64,000 nucleotides of DNA from Salinarimonas soli (GCF_008386575.1 NZ_VUOA01000007.1:1-64000); one strand, 5' to 3'; numbered from the stretch's first letter, positions 36,449 to 46,436 are shown. Numbers and translations are program-made. Notes: generated by a model not told the origin, from the letters alone.

Positions 36449-37038
36449 GAGGCCGGCCGCCTCGCACCCAATGCCCCCACTCCCAGGCCCTGGAGGCCTC
36501 TGACGGGAGACCTGCTCATATTGGTTCGTCACCACCCGGGGCCTCGCCAGCAATGGCGGTCCCGGCGGGCTGTCGGCATCGGGCGCCTGGCACCGCATCC
36601 ACCTCGGCGAGCGTCGTGGCACGCCGTGCCATCATAGGCCCACAGTCGATCATCGGGGGCGAGACCCTTCCCGGACGGATTTCGACTTGCCACGTCTGTT
36701 GAATAAGCGATGATGTGCGGCGGCTGCAGCGTTTCTCTCGTTGCGTAAGCTGCCCTGACAAGACGACAGACCTGCCTTCACGCAAATCACGGTCCAAATA
36801 TGTTGGATTTATTTTTTCAATACTCGCTATTTTCTGCCCACTTACCCCTTTCGTCGAATAGGCTTTCCCTCCGCCCACACCACAATGCTGAAGCGTGGCA
36901 GCCAGACCCATGATGGGTCGACCGGCTCCGCGCCGCCCACGCTCCAAGAAGATCCCGCCCGGACAGCACAGCGGTCGTCCGGGTCGACGGGACAGGCGGG
37001 GGCTTCGACCGCGCCATGGTCCGGTTGGGAGGATACGC
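36449..37038. other. Gene-free interval of about 590 bp before the MHS symporter
   Basis: No coding signal is convincing here. The stretch 36780-36860 is clearly more A+T-rich than its surroundings and contains the dyad TCCAA-ATATG-TTGGA (36793-36807) followed by a T-rich run, a likely promoter or operator area for the downstream symporter. GGAGG at 37028-37032 is that gene's ribosome site. Confidence 0.45.
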
Positions 37039-38772
37039 ATGACGGCTTCAAGCATAGGGACGAGAGGCAGCGTCGCGACGGAGCGCGCGCGGCCGATGAC
37101 GAGGGAAGAGAAGAAGGTGATCCTGGCCTCCTCGGCCGGCACCGTGTTCGAGTGGTACGACTTCTATCTCTATGGGTCGCTCGCCGCGATCATCGGGGCG
37201 CAGTTCTTCGCACCCTTCCCGGAGGCGACCCGCAACGTCTTCGCCCTGCTCGCCTTCGCGGCGGGCTTCCTGGTGCGCCCCTTCGGCGCGCTCGTGTTCG
37301 GGCGCCTCGGCGACCTCGTCGGCCGCAAGTACACCTTCCTCGTCACCATCCTGATCATGGGCATCTCGACCTTCGTGGTCGGCCTCCTGCCCACCTACGA
37401 GTCCATCGGCTGGGCGGCGCCCGTCCTGCTCATCGTGCTGCGCCTGCTCCAAGGCCTTGCGCTCGGCGGCGAGTACGGCGGCGCGGTCGTCTACGTGGCC
37501 GAGCACGCGCCCAACGGCCGGCGCGGCTTCTACACGAGTTGGATCCAGACCACCGCCACGATGGGCCTGCTCCTGTCGCTCATGGTGATCCTGGGCGTGC
37601 GCATGTGGACCGGCGAACAGGCCTTCGCGGCCTGGGGCTGGCGCATTCCCTTCCTGCTCTCGATCATCCTGCTCGCGATCTCGATCTGGATCCGCATGCA
37701 GATGAACGAGAGCCCCGCCTTCAAGAAGATGAAGGAGGAGGGAACGAACTCCAAGGCGCCGATCTCCGAGGCTTTCGGCCAGTGGAAGAACGCCAAGTTC
37801 GCCGTCATCGCGCTGCTCGGCCTCGTCGCCGGCCAGGCGGTGGTCTGGTACACGGGCCAGTTCTACGCCCTGTTCTTCCTGCAGAGCATCCTGCGCGTCG
37901 ACATGTTCACCGCGAACGTGCTCATCGCCTGGTCGCTGATCCTCGGCACGGCGGGCTTCGTGATCTTCGGCACCCTCTCGGACAAGATCGGCCGCAAGCC
38001 GATCATCCTCGCGGGCTGCCTGATCGCGGCGATCACCTACTTCCCGGTCTTCGGCTTCATCACCAAGACCGCGAACCCCGCCCTGCATCGCGCCCATCAG
38101 TCGACGCAGGTGGTCGTCCTCGCCGACCCGAACGACTGCTCGTTCCAGTTCAATCCGACGGGCACGTCGAAGTTCACCAACTCGTGCGACGTGGCCAAAG
38201 CCCTGCTCGCCCGCAACTCCGTGAACTACCGCGTCGAGCCGGCGCCGGCCGGCCAGCCGGCCAAGATCCGGATCGGACAGACCGAGGTGGCCTCCTACGA
38301 CGCCGCCAAGCTCACCGGCGACGCGACGAGGACAGCTCCGGCGGCCTTCACCCGCGACGTCACCGCGGCGCTCACGGCTGCCGGCTATCCCGGGGCGACC
38401 AACGCGGAGATCGTGAAGCTGTCGAGCTTCTTCGACGTCTTCCGGGCCCAGCCCTTCCTGCTGGTCCTGACGCTCACCTACCTGGTGGTGCTCGTCACCA
38501 TGGTCTACGGCCCGATCGCGGCGGCGCTCGTGGAGCTCTTCCCGACCCGGATCCGCTACACCGGCATGTCGCTGCCCTACCACATCGGCAATGGCTGGTT
38601 CGGCGGCCTCATGCCTGCGACCGCCTTCGCGATGATCGCTCAGTCGGGCGACATCTATTACGGCCTCTGGTACCCGATCGTGATCGCGCTCGGCACCTTC
38701 GTCATCGGCCTGCTCGTGGTGCCCGAGACCAAGGACCGCGACATCTTCGCCGACGAGCCGGCGAAGACCTGA
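37039..38772 (+). CDS. MFS metabolite:H+ symporter (MHS family)
   Basis: 577 residues. The opening FEWYDFYLYGSLAAIIGAQF, then LVFGRLGDLVGRKYTF (cytoplasmic MFS motif) and LRLLQGLALGGEYGGAVVYV, identify the metabolite-H+ symporter group (ProP/KgtP/ShiA relatives). The second half has FGTLSDKIGRKPIIL, the repeated loop motif, and ELFPTRIRYTGMSLPYHIGN. Unusually there is an extra soluble loop of about 115 residues (about 350-465) between helices, with two Cys. Members import organic acids, betaines or aromatic acids; the substrate is unknown. The ATG at 37039 follows GGAGG. Confidence 0.88.
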   Translation: MTASSIGTRGSVATERARPMTREEKKVILASSAGTVFEWYDFYLYGSLAAIIGAQFFAPFPEATRNVFALLAFAAGFLVRPFGALVFGRLGDLVGRKYTFLVTILIMGISTFVVGLLPTYESIGWAAPVLLIVLRLLQGLALGGEYGGAVVYVAEHAPNGRRGFYTSWIQTTATMGLLLSLMVILGVRMWTGEQAFAAWGWRIPFLLSIILLAISIWIRMQMNESPAFKKMKEEGTNSKAPISEAFGQWKNAKFAVIALLGLVAGQAVVWYTGQFYALFFLQSILRVDMFTANVLIAWSLILGTAGFVIFGTLSDKIGRKPIILAGCLIAAITYFPVFGFITKTANPALHRAHQSTQVVVLADPNDCSFQFNPTGTSKFTNSCDVAKALLARNSVNYRVEPAPAGQPAKIRIGQTEVASYDAAKLTGDATRTAPAAFTRDVTAALTAAGYPGATNAEIVKLSSFFDVFRAQPFLLVLTLTYLVVLVTMVYGPIAAALVELFPTRIRYTGMSLPYHIGNGWFGGLMPATAFAMIAQSGDIYYGLWYPIVIALGTFVIGLLVVPETKDRDIFADEPAKT

Positions 38773-38815
38773 CCGGCCGGACCATCACCGGGCCGGGATC
38801 CGGTCCGGCGGACGA

Positions 38816-38842
38816 GGGCGGGGCGCAAGCCCCGCCCTTTTT
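38816..38842 (+). terminator. Rho-independent terminator after the MHS symporter
   Basis: A 9-bp stem, GGGCGGGGC (38816-38824) with GCCCCGCCC (38829-38837), has a GCAA tetraloop and a TTTTT tail (38838-38842). It is strong and well placed, 44 nt after the stop. Confidence 0.92.
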
Positions 38843-39024
38843 CGTCATGCGCGGGGCCGTATTGCCACGGACTGGCACGGCGACGGGGCTCCGATATGCA
38901 CTTCCCGAGCCACCGATGCTTTTCCACGTTGCGGGCCTGCATGAAAAGCAGGCACACTCTGCCCCTGGGAGGGCAGGTCGCCGATGGGGTGGCACCGGGC
39001 CTTGCCGGCGTTGGAGAGAGTGAC

Positions 39025-39711
39025 GTGGCCCAGGAGACGAGCCCGACGACGGGAGGCGCGACGATCATCATCGCGGACGACCATCCCCTGTTTCGCGGCG
39101 CCCTGCGCCAGGCGATCGGGCCCCTTCTGGCGGATGCCTCCGTGATCGAGGCCGGCAGCCTGGACGAGCTCGCCGAGACGCTCCAGCGCGGCGCCGAGGC
39201 CGACCTCATCCTCCTCGACCTCTCGATGCCGGGCGTCCAGGGCTTTTCCGGCCTCATCTTCCTGCGGGCCCAGCACCCGGACGTGCCGGTGGTCATCGTC
39301 TCGGCGACCGAGGACCCGACGGTGATCCGCCGCGCCATCGAGTTCGGCGCCTCGGGCTTCATCCCCAAGACCCTGCCGATCGAGCGCATCGGCGAGGCCA
39401 TCCGCTCGGTGCTGGACGGCGGGGTATGGGTGCCCGCCGAGATCGATCTCAACGCCCCCGACGACAAGGAGGCGGCCGACCTCGTGCGCCGCGTCGCGAC
39501 CTTGACCCCGCAGCAGGTGCGCGTCCTGATGATGCTGTCCGAGGGCCTGCTCAACAAGCAGATCGCCTACGAGCTCAGCGTCTCGGAGGCGACCGTGAAG
39601 GCGCACGTCTCGGCCATCCTCCAGAAGCTCGGCGTCGAGAGCCGCACCCAGGCGGTGATCGCGGCCTCGAAGATCGGCGCGACCCAGAAGGCGGCGGTCA
39701 CGGTCGAGTAG
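39025..39711 (+). CDS. NarL/LuxR-type response regulator
   Basis: 228 residues. The receiver domain has IIIADDHPLFRGAL and the phosphoacceptor D65 (LILLDLSMPG), plus the conserved Lys in GFIPKTLP. The C-terminal LuxR helix-turn-helix has LTPQQVRVLMMLSEGLLNKQ and ELSVSEATVKAHVSAILQKL. A frame is open upstream to 38896, but GTG 39025 has GGAGAG seven bases upstream and begins just before the receiver, so it is preferred. No kinase is adjacent, so it is an orphan regulator. Confidence 0.87.
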   Translation: MAQETSPTTGGATIIIADDHPLFRGALRQAIGPLLADASVIEAGSLDELAETLQRGAEADLILLDLSMPGVQGFSGLIFLRAQHPDVPVVIVSATEDPTVIRRAIEFGASGFIPKTLPIERIGEAIRSVLDGGVWVPAEIDLNAPDDKEAADLVRRVATLTPQQVRVLMMLSEGLLNKQIAYELSVSEATVKAHVSAILQKLGVESRTQAVIAASKIGATQKAAVTVE

Positions 39712-39785
39712 GACGAGCCGTTCCGCCGGGCCCCGGGGCGGAACGCTGGCCTGCGGCGGGCGACATGTCCGGTTGGATCACCGCC

Positions 39786-40042
39786 GTCACCCCCCACCCC
39801 AACCCTCCCCCACATGGGGGGAGGGAGCGCGTCGGCGCCCATCAGCCCTCGCGTGGCCAAGTTCCCACCGCCTGTGTGGGCGAGGCGCCACGTGTTCCCC
39901 TCCCCCTTGCGGGAAAGGGCTAGGGGTGGGGGTGACGGCGAAGGTGGAGCAGAACGAGTTGCGACCGTTCGGTTGGTGACCTCTCCGGACCTGACACCGC
40001 CGCCACCCCTCACCCCAGCCCTCCCCCGCAAGGGGGGAGGGA
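39786..40042. repeat. Family A repeat cluster (subtype A3), three arms
   Basis: Three G/C-rich arms: GTCACCCCCCACCCCAACCCTCCCCCACATGGGGGGAGGG (39786-39825), CCCCTCCCCCTTGCGGGAAAGGGCTAGGGGTGGGGGTGACGGCG (from 39897) and CCTCACCCCAGCCCTCCCCCGCAAGGGGGGAGGG (to 40042). The piece 39930-40000 (GACGGCGAAGGTGGAGCAGAACGAGTTGCGACCGTTCGGTTGGTGAC) matches 52108-52160 closely. It fills the gap between the regulator and the next convergent gene. Confidence 0.82.
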
Positions 40043-40058
40043 GCGCGTTGGCGGCGGT

Positions 40059-40313
40059 CTAGGCGCCGTCGCGGCGCAGGCAGCGGGGTTCGGCGCGGGT
40101 GCAGGCGATGCCGGGGGTGGAGCAGACGGTGCCGCCCGGCGTGCGCTGGCAGACGACGCAGCCGTCCGTCCATTCGGCGCAGGTGGGCTCGCGGGCAAAG
40201 CCCCCCGCCGTCGAGGGCTGGGCCGTCACGGCGAGGAGGACGGCCGCGGCCGTGACCGCGAGGGCGACCAGGATCGACAGGACGATGGCGGTGACGTCCG
40301 CGCGCTCGCTCAT
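40059..40313 (-). CDS. Small membrane-anchored Cys-rich protein
   Basis: 84 residues. A hydrophobic helix (about 8-30, AIVLSILVALAVTAAAVLLA) anchors a short periplasmic tail with six Cys (PTCAEW, GCVVCQRT, VCSTPGIACTRAEPRC). The tail is likely disulfide-bonded. Function unknown. It begins 4 nt after the uppP stop on the same strand, so it is probably co-transcribed with that gene. Confidence 0.65.
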   Translation of the reverse strand: MSERADVTAIVLSILVALAVTAAAVLLAVTAQPSTAGGFAREPTCAEWTDGCVVCQRTPGGTVCSTPGIACTRAEPRCLRRDGA

Positions 40314-40317
40314 GGGA

Positions 40318-41124
40318 TCACCCGAACACGATGAGGCCGGCGAGGCCCGCCGAGCCCACGACGAGGCGCCACCAGCCGAACAGGGCGAAGCCGTGCCGCG
40401 ACACGTAGTCGAGAAGCAGGCGCACCACGACGAGCCCCGACAGGAAGGCCGCGAGGAAGCCGACCCCGATGAGCGCGCCGTCGGAGAGGGACAGATCCTT
40501 GTAGCTCTTCAGGAGCTCGTAGGCGAAGGCGCCCGCCATGGTGGGCATGGCGAGGAAGAACGAGAACTCGGCCGCCGAGCGCTTGTCGGCGCCCATGAGC
40601 ATGGCGCCGACGATCGTGGCGCCCGAGCGCGACACCCCCGGCACCATGGCGAGGCACTGGATGATGCCGATCTTCAGGTACATTGAGAGGGGGAAGCGCG
40701 TGGCGTCGCGCTCGCGCACCTCGAGGCGAAGGCCGTCGACCACGATGAGCACCAGCCCGCCCGCGATGAGCGTGCAGCAGACCAGGAAGGGGTTGAACAG
40801 CACGCCCTTGATGAAATCGCGCGCCAGCACGCCGATGAACACGGCGGGCAGGAAGGCCACGAGCACGCCGATGACGAAGCGCCGCGCCGCCGGATCGCGC
40901 GGGAGCGCCACGGCAATGGCCCACAGCCGCGCGAAATAGACGGACAGGATCGCGAGGATCGCGCCGAACTGGATGAGGATCGCGAAAGTCTTGTTGCTGT
41001 CGTCCTCGAGCCCGAAGAAGTGCTGCAGGAGCAGGAGATGCCCCGTCGACGACACCGGGATGAACTCGGTGCCGCCCTCGAGAAGTCCGAGGATGGCCGC
41101 CTCGCCAAACTGTTGCAGGGTCAT
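40318..41124 (-). CDS. uppP: Undecaprenyl-diphosphatase
   Basis: 268 residues, eight or so membrane helices. It dephosphorylates undecaprenyl pyrophosphate, recycling the lipid carrier of peptidoglycan and polysaccharide synthesis, and can confer bacitracin resistance. Conserved motifs are [20 protein letters not shown] near residue 14 (the EGxTEFxPVSSTGH signature; here the third position is Gly rather than Leu) and [17 protein letters not shown] near 160. The ATG at 41124 agrees with the usual BacA/UppP N-terminus. Confidence 0.93.
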   Translation of the reverse strand: MTLQQFGEAAILGLLEGGTEFIPVSSTGHLLLLQHFFGLEDDSNKTFAILIQFGAILAILSVYFARLWAIAVALPRDPAARRFVIGVLVAFLPAVFIGVLARDFIKGVLFNPFLVCCTLIAGGLVLIVVDGLRLEVRERDATRFPLSMYLKIGIIQCLAMVPGVSRSGATIVGAMLMGADKRSAAEFSFFLAMPTMAGAFAYELLKSYKDLSLSDGALIGVGFLAAFLSGLVVVRLLLDYVSRHGFALFGWWRLVVGSAGLAGLIVFG

Positions 41125-41391
41125 GGCGCTCAATCGTCTGCCGAACCGGCGGGCGGAGCGGCGAATCGGGGTTGCAGGGTCGGAACGGCTTCTATACCTC
41201 CGCACTGCCCGCGGCTACCGCTCACCTGAAGCGGACCCGCAGGCCCTGGTTGCCGCCAGGGGGGCACTCCGAGCACGCGGAGCCGGCGGCGATCGACACC
41301 AATCCGCTTGGGGATAGCGGGCGCAGGGTTACCGTCTGTTAACCCGGCGCGCTCCTATTCTCGCCCGTCGCGTCGCGTTCGAGCGAGCCAC

Positions 41392-42084
41392 ATGGCCATT
41401 CTCTACCATCATCCGCTCTGCCCGCATTCGCGCTTCATCCGCCTCGTCGGCACCGAGATGGGGCTGGAGCCCGAGCTGGTGGAGGAGCGCTCCTGGGAGC
41501 GCCGCCAGGATTTCATGCTGCTCAACCCGGCCGGCACCACGCCCGTGCTGATCGAGGGGGACGGAGCCGTGGTGCCCGGCGCCACGATCATCGCGGAATA
41601 TCTCGACGAGACCCGGGGCGCCGCGCTGGGCGACCGGCGGCTGATGCCCGCGGACGCGTCCGAGCGGGTCGAGGTCCGCAGGCTCGTCGACTGGTTCAAC
41701 GGCAAGTTCTTCGATGAGGTGTCGGGCTATCTCGTCACGGAGAAGATCTACCGCCGCTTCATGCCCACCGACGCGGGCGGCGGCCCGCCCGACATGAACG
41801 CGATCCGCGCCGCGCGCACCAACGTGCGCCATCACCTGAAATATATCGGCTACCTGAGCGCGACGCGGAACTGGCTCGCGGGGGACCGGATGACCACTGC
41901 GGATCTCGCGGCGGCCGCCCATATGTCGTGCGTCGATTATCTGGGCGACGTGCCATGGACCGAGGACGAGAACGCGAAGCTCTGGTACGCGCGGGTGAAG
42001 TCGCGCCCCGCCTTCCGGGCGCTCCTCGCCGACCGGATCCCCGGGATGGCGCCCTCGGCCCATTACGCGGACCTGGATTTCTGA
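41392..42084 (+). CDS. Glutathione S-transferase family protein
   Basis: 230 residues. A thioredoxin-like N-terminal domain ([20 protein letters not shown], with [20 protein letters not shown] for glutathione binding) is followed by an all-helical C-terminal domain ending in [16 protein letters not shown]. The substrate is unknown. The GST stop overlaps the next gene's start, and the frame is open upstream, but ATG 41392 matches the family start. It forms an operon with queG and the SDR gene. Confidence 0.85.
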   Translation: MAILYHHPLCPHSRFIRLVGTEMGLEPELVEERSWERRQDFMLLNPAGTTPVLIEGDGAVVPGATIIAEYLDETRGAALGDRRLMPADASERVEVRRLVDWFNGKFFDEVSGYLVTEKIYRRFMPTDAGGGPPDMNAIRAARTNVRHHLKYIGYLSATRNWLAGDRMTTADLAAAAHMSCVDYLGDVPWTEDENAKLWYARVKSRPAFRALLADRIPGMAPSAHYADLDF

Positions 42085-43226
42085 CCGGCGCCGGCCTGAA
42101 GGCCCTGCTCCAGGAGCGCGCCCGCGCGCTCGGCTTCGACGCGTGCCGGATCGCGAGCCCCGACGCCATCCCGGAGGCGCGCGAGCGCCTCGACGCCTGG
42201 CTCGCGGCCGGCCACCACGGCACCATGGCCTGGATGAGCGAAAACGTGGACCGGCGCGCCGATCCGCGCGCCCTGTGGGCGGAGGTCCGCAGCGTCGTGC
42301 TGCTGGCCGTCAATTACGGCCCCGAGACCGATCCGCTCGCCACCTTGAGCCGGCCCGAGCGGGCCTCGATCTCGGTCTATGCCCGCAACCGCGACTATCA
42401 CGAGGTGATCAAGGGCCGGCTGAAGGAGCTCGCCGGGGTCCTGGCGAGCCGCGCGGGCGCGGACGTGAAGGTGTTCGTCGACACGGCGCCCGTGATGGAG
42501 AAGCCGCTCGCCCAGGCCGCGGGCCTCGGCTGGCAGGGCAAGCACACGGTGCTCGTCTCCCGCGACTACGGCAACTGGCTCTTTCTCGGGGCGATCTTCA
42601 CCACCGCCGAGCTGCCCGTCGACGGCCCGGCGGAGGAATCCTGCGGCTCGTGCCGGCGCTGCCTCGACGTGTGCCCGACGAACGCCTTCCCGGCCCCCTT
42701 CCGCCTCGACGCCCGCCGGTGCGTCTCCTACCTCACGATCGAGCACAAGGGCCACATCGACCCCGCCCTGCGGGCTGGCATCGGCAACCGGGTCTTCGGC
42801 TGCGACGACTGCCTCGCCGTGTGCCCGTGGAACAAGTTCGCCAAGGCGGGGCGCGAGGCGAAGCTGCGCCAGCGCGACGATCTCGCGGCGCTGCCGCTCG
42901 CGGAGCTCGCCGCCCTCGACGACGCGGCCTTCCGGGCCCGTTTCGCCGGCACGCCGGTCAAGCGCACGGGACGCGACCGCTTCGTGCGCAACGTGCTGAT
43001 CGCGATCGGCAATTCGGGCGAGCCCGTGCTGGCCGCCGCCGCCGAGCCCCGGCTCGACGATGCCTCGCCGCTGGTGCGGGCCATGGCGGTGTGGGCCTGC
43101 GGGCGGCTTCTGACCCGCGAGCACGCGGCCGATCTCGCCCGCGCCCGCCTGCCCGCCGAGACCGATCCGGACGTGCGGGGCGAGTGGGCGGCGCTCGGCC
43201 TCGCGCCAATCGAGGAGACGGCATGA
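42081..43226 (+). CDS. queG: Epoxyqueuosine reductase QueG (apparent CTG start)
   Basis: 381 residues. QueG reduces epoxyqueuosine to queuosine, the last step of the tRNA modification, using cobalamin and two [4Fe-4S] clusters. Both ferredoxin-like Cys sets are present: C188-x2-C191-x2-C194-x3-C198 ([12 protein letters not shown]) and C241-x2-C244-x3-C248 ([14 protein letters not shown]). Alignment with the family N-terminus ([20 protein letters not shown]) points to the CTG at 42081, which overlaps the GST stop as CTGA. The only ATG upstream in frame (41955) is deep inside the GST gene. The 3' end overlaps the next gene (ATGA). Confidence 0.88.
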   Translation: MTGAGLKALLQERARALGFDACRIASPDAIPEARERLDAWLAAGHHGTMAWMSENVDRRADPRALWAEVRSVVLLAVNYGPETDPLATLSRPERASISVYARNRDYHEVIKGRLKELAGVLASRAGADVKVFVDTAPVMEKPLAQAAGLGWQGKHTVLVSRDYGNWLFLGAIFTTAELPVDGPAEESCGSCRRCLDVCPTNAFPAPFRLDARRCVSYLTIEHKGHIDPALRAGIGNRVFGCDDCLAVCPWNKFAKAGREAKLRQRDDLAALPLAELAALDDAAFRARFAGTPVKRTGRDRFVRNVLIAIGNSGEPVLAAAAEPRLDDASPLVRAMAVWACGRLLTREHAADLARARLPAETDPDVRGEWAALGLAPIEETA

Positions 43227-44077
43227 ACCTCTTCGCCTTCGGGCTCGGCTACAGCGCCCGGCATTGGATCGCGACCGGGCGCTTCGCCCGGGCGGGCGGC
43301 ACCGTCACCACGCGGGAGAAGGCGGAGGCCCTGCGCGCGGGGGGCATCGAGGTCTTCGTTCTCGACGAGGGCGCCTGCGACCCCGGCATCCTGGCGGCGG
43401 TCGGAGACAGCGACGCGATCCTCACCTCCGTGCCGCCGGACGAGGGCGGCGATCCCGTGCTGGAGCAGGCCGAGGCGGCGATCGCCGGGTCGCGGGCCGG
43501 CTGGATCGGCTACCTGTCCACCATCGGCGTCTATGGCGACCGGGGCGGCGGCTGGATCGACGAGACGGCGGAGCCCGATCCGCCGAGCGAGCGCACGAGA
43601 CGGCGAGTGGCCGCCGAGGAGGCCTGGCTCGCGCTCGGCCGCCGGACCGGCAAGGCGGTCCAGGTCTTCCGCCTGTCGGGGATCTACGGCCCGGGCCGCA
43701 GCGCCGTCGATCAGTTGCGCGCCGGCACGGCCCGGCGGATCGTGAAGCCGGGCCAGGTGTTCAACCGCATCCACGTGGAGGACATCGCGGCCGTTCTCTC
43801 CGCCTCACTCGACCGCCCGCGCCCGGGCGCGATCTACAACCTCGCCGACGACGAGCCCGCCCCGCCGCAGGACGTGGTGGCCCATGCGGCGGCGCTCCTC
43901 GGCGTCGAGCCGCCGCCCGAGATCCCCTTCGACCCCGCCACCCTGCCGGCCATGACCGCGAGCTTTTATGGCGCCAACAAGCGGGTGCGAAACGACGTGA
44001 TCAAGCGCGAGCTCGGCGTCACCCTCGCCTACCCGACCTATCGCGAGGGCCTCGCCGCCATCGCCGGGCGATCATAG
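43223..44077 (+). CDS. SDR family NAD(P)-binding protein (YeeZ-like epimerase)
   Basis: 284 residues. An atypical short-chain dehydrogenase: nucleotide-binding start [33 protein letters not shown], and [18 protein letters not shown] with [15 protein letters not shown]. The usual YxxxK catalytic pair is not obvious. Proteins of this type lie near UDP-sugar or tRNA genes in many proteobacteria and have no firm assignment. The ATG overlaps the queG stop (ATGA). Confidence 0.8.
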   Translation: MNLFAFGLGYSARHWIATGRFARAGGTVTTREKAEALRAGGIEVFVLDEGACDPGILAAVGDSDAILTSVPPDEGGDPVLEQAEAAIAGSRAGWIGYLSTIGVYGDRGGGWIDETAEPDPPSERTRRRVAAEEAWLALGRRTGKAVQVFRLSGIYGPGRSAVDQLRAGTARRIVKPGQVFNRIHVEDIAAVLSASLDRPRPGAIYNLADDEPAPPQDVVAHAAALLGVEPPPEIPFDPATLPAMTASFYGANKRVRNDVIKRELGVTLAYPTYREGLAAIAGRS

Positions 44078-44080
44078 GGC

Positions 44081-44680
44081 TCACCCGCGGGCGGCGCGCC
44101 GGTCGCGCCAGGTGGCGAGCACGATCGCTCCCGCGCCCTGGAAGAGGAGCGCGGCGCCGAAGAGGTCGAGGCCGTATTCGGGCCAGCGGCTCGTGGCGGT
44201 CCGGGTGAGGTAGGTGGCGGTCGAGAACACGGTGGTCGAGATCGCGGCGTTGCGGGCCGACACCCAGGTGGCGCGGATGAGGGGGTTGGCGTCGCCGCGA
44301 AAGCGCAGCAGCGCCGCGAGCACCAGATAGCCGATGATCGCGGAGCTCACCGCCGAGAAGCCGATCGTGAAGGGCTCGATGGGACGGGGTTGCACGACCT
44401 TGTCCCAGAGATCGTAGAGCGTGTGGACGCCCGCCACCGCGAGGACGCCCGCGATCACGAGCGCCGACGCCTGCTCGGCCCGCACGCCCCGCCCGAACAC
44501 CAAAGCCGCGATGATGTAGAGCGCGACGTCGTAGACCCAGTCGATCGCGTCCTTGAGGAGCTGCGCCGAGCCGATGGACAGGGCCCACAGCGCCTGCAAC
44601 GACGAAAAGGCGAGGATCGACAAGGCGATGAGCCAGATCGTCCGCCTGTAGGCCCGGTGCGCCCCATCCTCGTCCGCCAT
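44081..44680 (-). CDS. Cation diffusion facilitator-like membrane protein, incomplete metal site
   Basis: 199 residues, five to six membrane segments, no cytoplasmic C-terminal domain. LKDAIDWVYDVALYIIAALV near 42 resembles the CDF transmembrane-2 metal site (D44, D47, D51). The partner helix normally contributing HxxxD instead reads SARNAAISTTVFSTATY, so the second half of the site is lost. Transport of metal is doubtful; it may be a structural or regulatory relative. Convergent with the SDR gene, 3 nt apart. ATG at 44680 follows GGGAGG. Confidence 0.7.
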   Translation of the reverse strand: MADEDGAHRAYRRTIWLIALSILAFSSLQALWALSIGSAQLLKDAIDWVYDVALYIIAALVFGRGVRAEQASALVIAGVLAVAGVHTLYDLWDKVVQPRPIEPFTIGFSAVSSAIIGYLVLAALLRFRGDANPLIRATWVSARNAAISTTVFSTATYLTRTATSRWPEYGLDLFGAALLFQGAGAIVLATWRDRRAARG

Positions 44681-44789
44681 GCGCGCCTCCCACGGGCTTA
44701 GTGACCCGAGGCGTGGCATGGGCGCAAGGCCCATCGGGGTGGGATGGGAATCGCGGGAACCCGCGCCGCTCTTCCTCGTTGCAGCGCAC

Positions 44790-45194
44790 ATGAAGCCCCG
44801 TGGTCCCATCCTCAACCGTCCCGTCATCCTGCTTGTGGAGGACGAGCCGCTCGTCCGCCTCGTCCATGTCGAAATCCTGCGCGACGACCGGTTCTGGGTG
44901 GTCGAGGCCCAGGACGCGGACGAGGCCTTCGAGCTCATGCGCACCCGGCCCGACATCAAGGTCGTGGTCACCGACGTCGACATGCCGGGGTCGATCAACG
45001 GTTTCGAGTTCGCGCGGCTCGTCCGGCAGGGCTGGCCCGGAATCGGGATCGTGGTGACCTCGGGCAAGATGAGGCCGCAGCCTGGGGATCTTCCGGATGG
45101 TGCGATCTTCGTCCCCAAGCCCACGAGCGCAGCTCAGTTGACCGCTCACATCAGAAGTTTCCTTGGCGCCGACATGGGACCTGACCAAGGGTAA
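44790..45194 (+). CDS. Single-domain response regulator (CheY-like)
   Basis: 134 residues: a receiver domain only. LLVEDEPLVRLVHVEILRDD gives the acidic pair, D62 (VVVTDVDMPGS) is the phosphoacceptor, and the Thr/Ser and Lys positions follow at IVVTSGK and FVPKPTS. There is no output domain and no adjacent kinase, so it probably acts by protein contact or phosphotransfer. The ribosome site is weak. Confidence 0.85.
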   Translation: MKPRGPILNRPVILLVEDEPLVRLVHVEILRDDRFWVVEAQDADEAFELMRTRPDIKVVVTDVDMPGSINGFEFARLVRQGWPGIGIVVTSGKMRPQPGDLPDGAIFVPKPTSAAQLTAHIRSFLGADMGPDQG

Positions 45195-45350
45195 GCCCAC
45201 ACGAAGACAGTTTGTCGCACGTTTGTGCTCGGAACTTCAAAAGCCACGCTGACCTATTCTCGTCACATACATCAGGCTTAGTGCGCCTCGTTAGGGACAA
45301 CCAACGAGTTGGCGCGGCTTGGCCCGCGCCGCCACGCGGGGGCCGACCAT

Positions 45351-46367
45351 ATGATGTCATGCGTTTCGATGCGCGCCGGCGCGCGCCTTGTCCTGCGCGC
45401 CGCAGCCGTCGTCCTGTGCTGCGCCGCCCTGCCGCTCGGCGCGGCCAAGGCCGAGCACACGGCCGAGCGCGCCGTCGCGAACCCCCACGAGGCGCTGGCC
45501 TTCGGGGAGATGAAGGTCGCCCGCTGGCTGGCCGAGACCGTCGTGCGCGCCGCCGAGGTGACCGAGGTCGACCCGGCGCTCCTCATGGCGATGGCCGACA
45601 AGGAGTCGAGCTTCCGGCCCGACATCCGGGCCAGCACCTCCTCGGCCGAGGGCCTGTTCCAGTTCCTCGACGCCACCTGGCTCGAGGTGCTCAAGCGCTA
45701 TGGCGCGAAGCACGGCTACGCCGCCGCCGCCGACGCGATCCGTCCCGTGAAGGGCCGCCTCTCGGTGTCGGACGCGGACCGCGCCTGGATCCTGTCTCTG
45801 CGCCGCGACCCGTTCCTCGCCGCCGTGATGGCAGGCGAGATGATCCGCTCGACCCAGGAGACCCTGCTCGCCGCCAATGCCGAGCGCAACGTCTCGGGCA
45901 CCGACATCTACCTCGCGCACTTCCTGGGCGTGAACGGCGCGAGCCGGTTCCTCGACCTCATGGACGACAGCCCGCAGCAGGCCGCCCCGAGCGCCTTCCC
46001 CAGGGCCGCCAAGGCCAACCGCACCCTGTTCTTCAGCAAGCCGACGCAGGTCGCCGAGGCCGAGCCCAAGAAGGCGGAGGCCGGGCCCAAGGCCGACGAG
46101 GCCAAGAAGGACGAGGCGAAGAAGGACGTCTCCAGTAAGGACGAGCCCAAGGGGAACGCAGACAAGGCGAGCGCGGACAAAGCGGACGCCAAGGGCGCCC
46201 CGAAGGACGCCGCCAAGGGCAAGGCGGTGGCGACGGCAAAGGCGATGCCGAAGTCCCTCGCCGAGGTCCATGCGCTCCTGGCCGCGGTCATGGACAAGCG
46301 CGTCGCCCGCTACGAGAACGCCGCCCGCGATCTCGGCACCCGCCAATACGCGAGCGCCGCCGACTGA
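45351..46367 (+). CDS. Lytic transglycosylase (SLT domain) with Lys/Ala-rich tail
   Basis: 338 residues. After an N-terminal signal (about 7-33) comes a transglycosylase domain with the catalytic Glu E85 (MADKESSFRPDIRASTSSAE) and the GLFQFLDATW motif. It would cleave peptidoglycan glycan strands. The C-terminal third is low-complexity, rich in Lys, Ala, Asp and Glu (EAKKDEAKKD and similar), probably a flexible or wall-associating tail. ATG at 45351 is chosen, with GGGGG upstream; ATG 45369 is possible. Confidence 0.82.
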   Translation: MMSCVSMRAGARLVLRAAAVVLCCAALPLGAAKAEHTAERAVANPHEALAFGEMKVARWLAETVVRAAEVTEVDPALLMAMADKESSFRPDIRASTSSAEGLFQFLDATWLEVLKRYGAKHGYAAAADAIRPVKGRLSVSDADRAWILSLRRDPFLAAVMAGEMIRSTQETLLAANAERNVSGTDIYLAHFLGVNGASRFLDLMDDSPQQAAPSAFPRAAKANRTLFFSKPTQVAEAEPKKAEAGPKADEAKKDEAKKDVSSKDEPKGNADKASADKADAKGAPKDAAKGKAVATAKAMPKSLAEVHALLAAVMDKRVARYENAARDLGTRQYASAAD

Positions 46368-46436
46368 CGTTGCGTCTTAACGTGAAGTTGAACCTTCTCG
46401 GGGTGATATGGCTCCATTCAAGGGAGCCTGCCCCGC

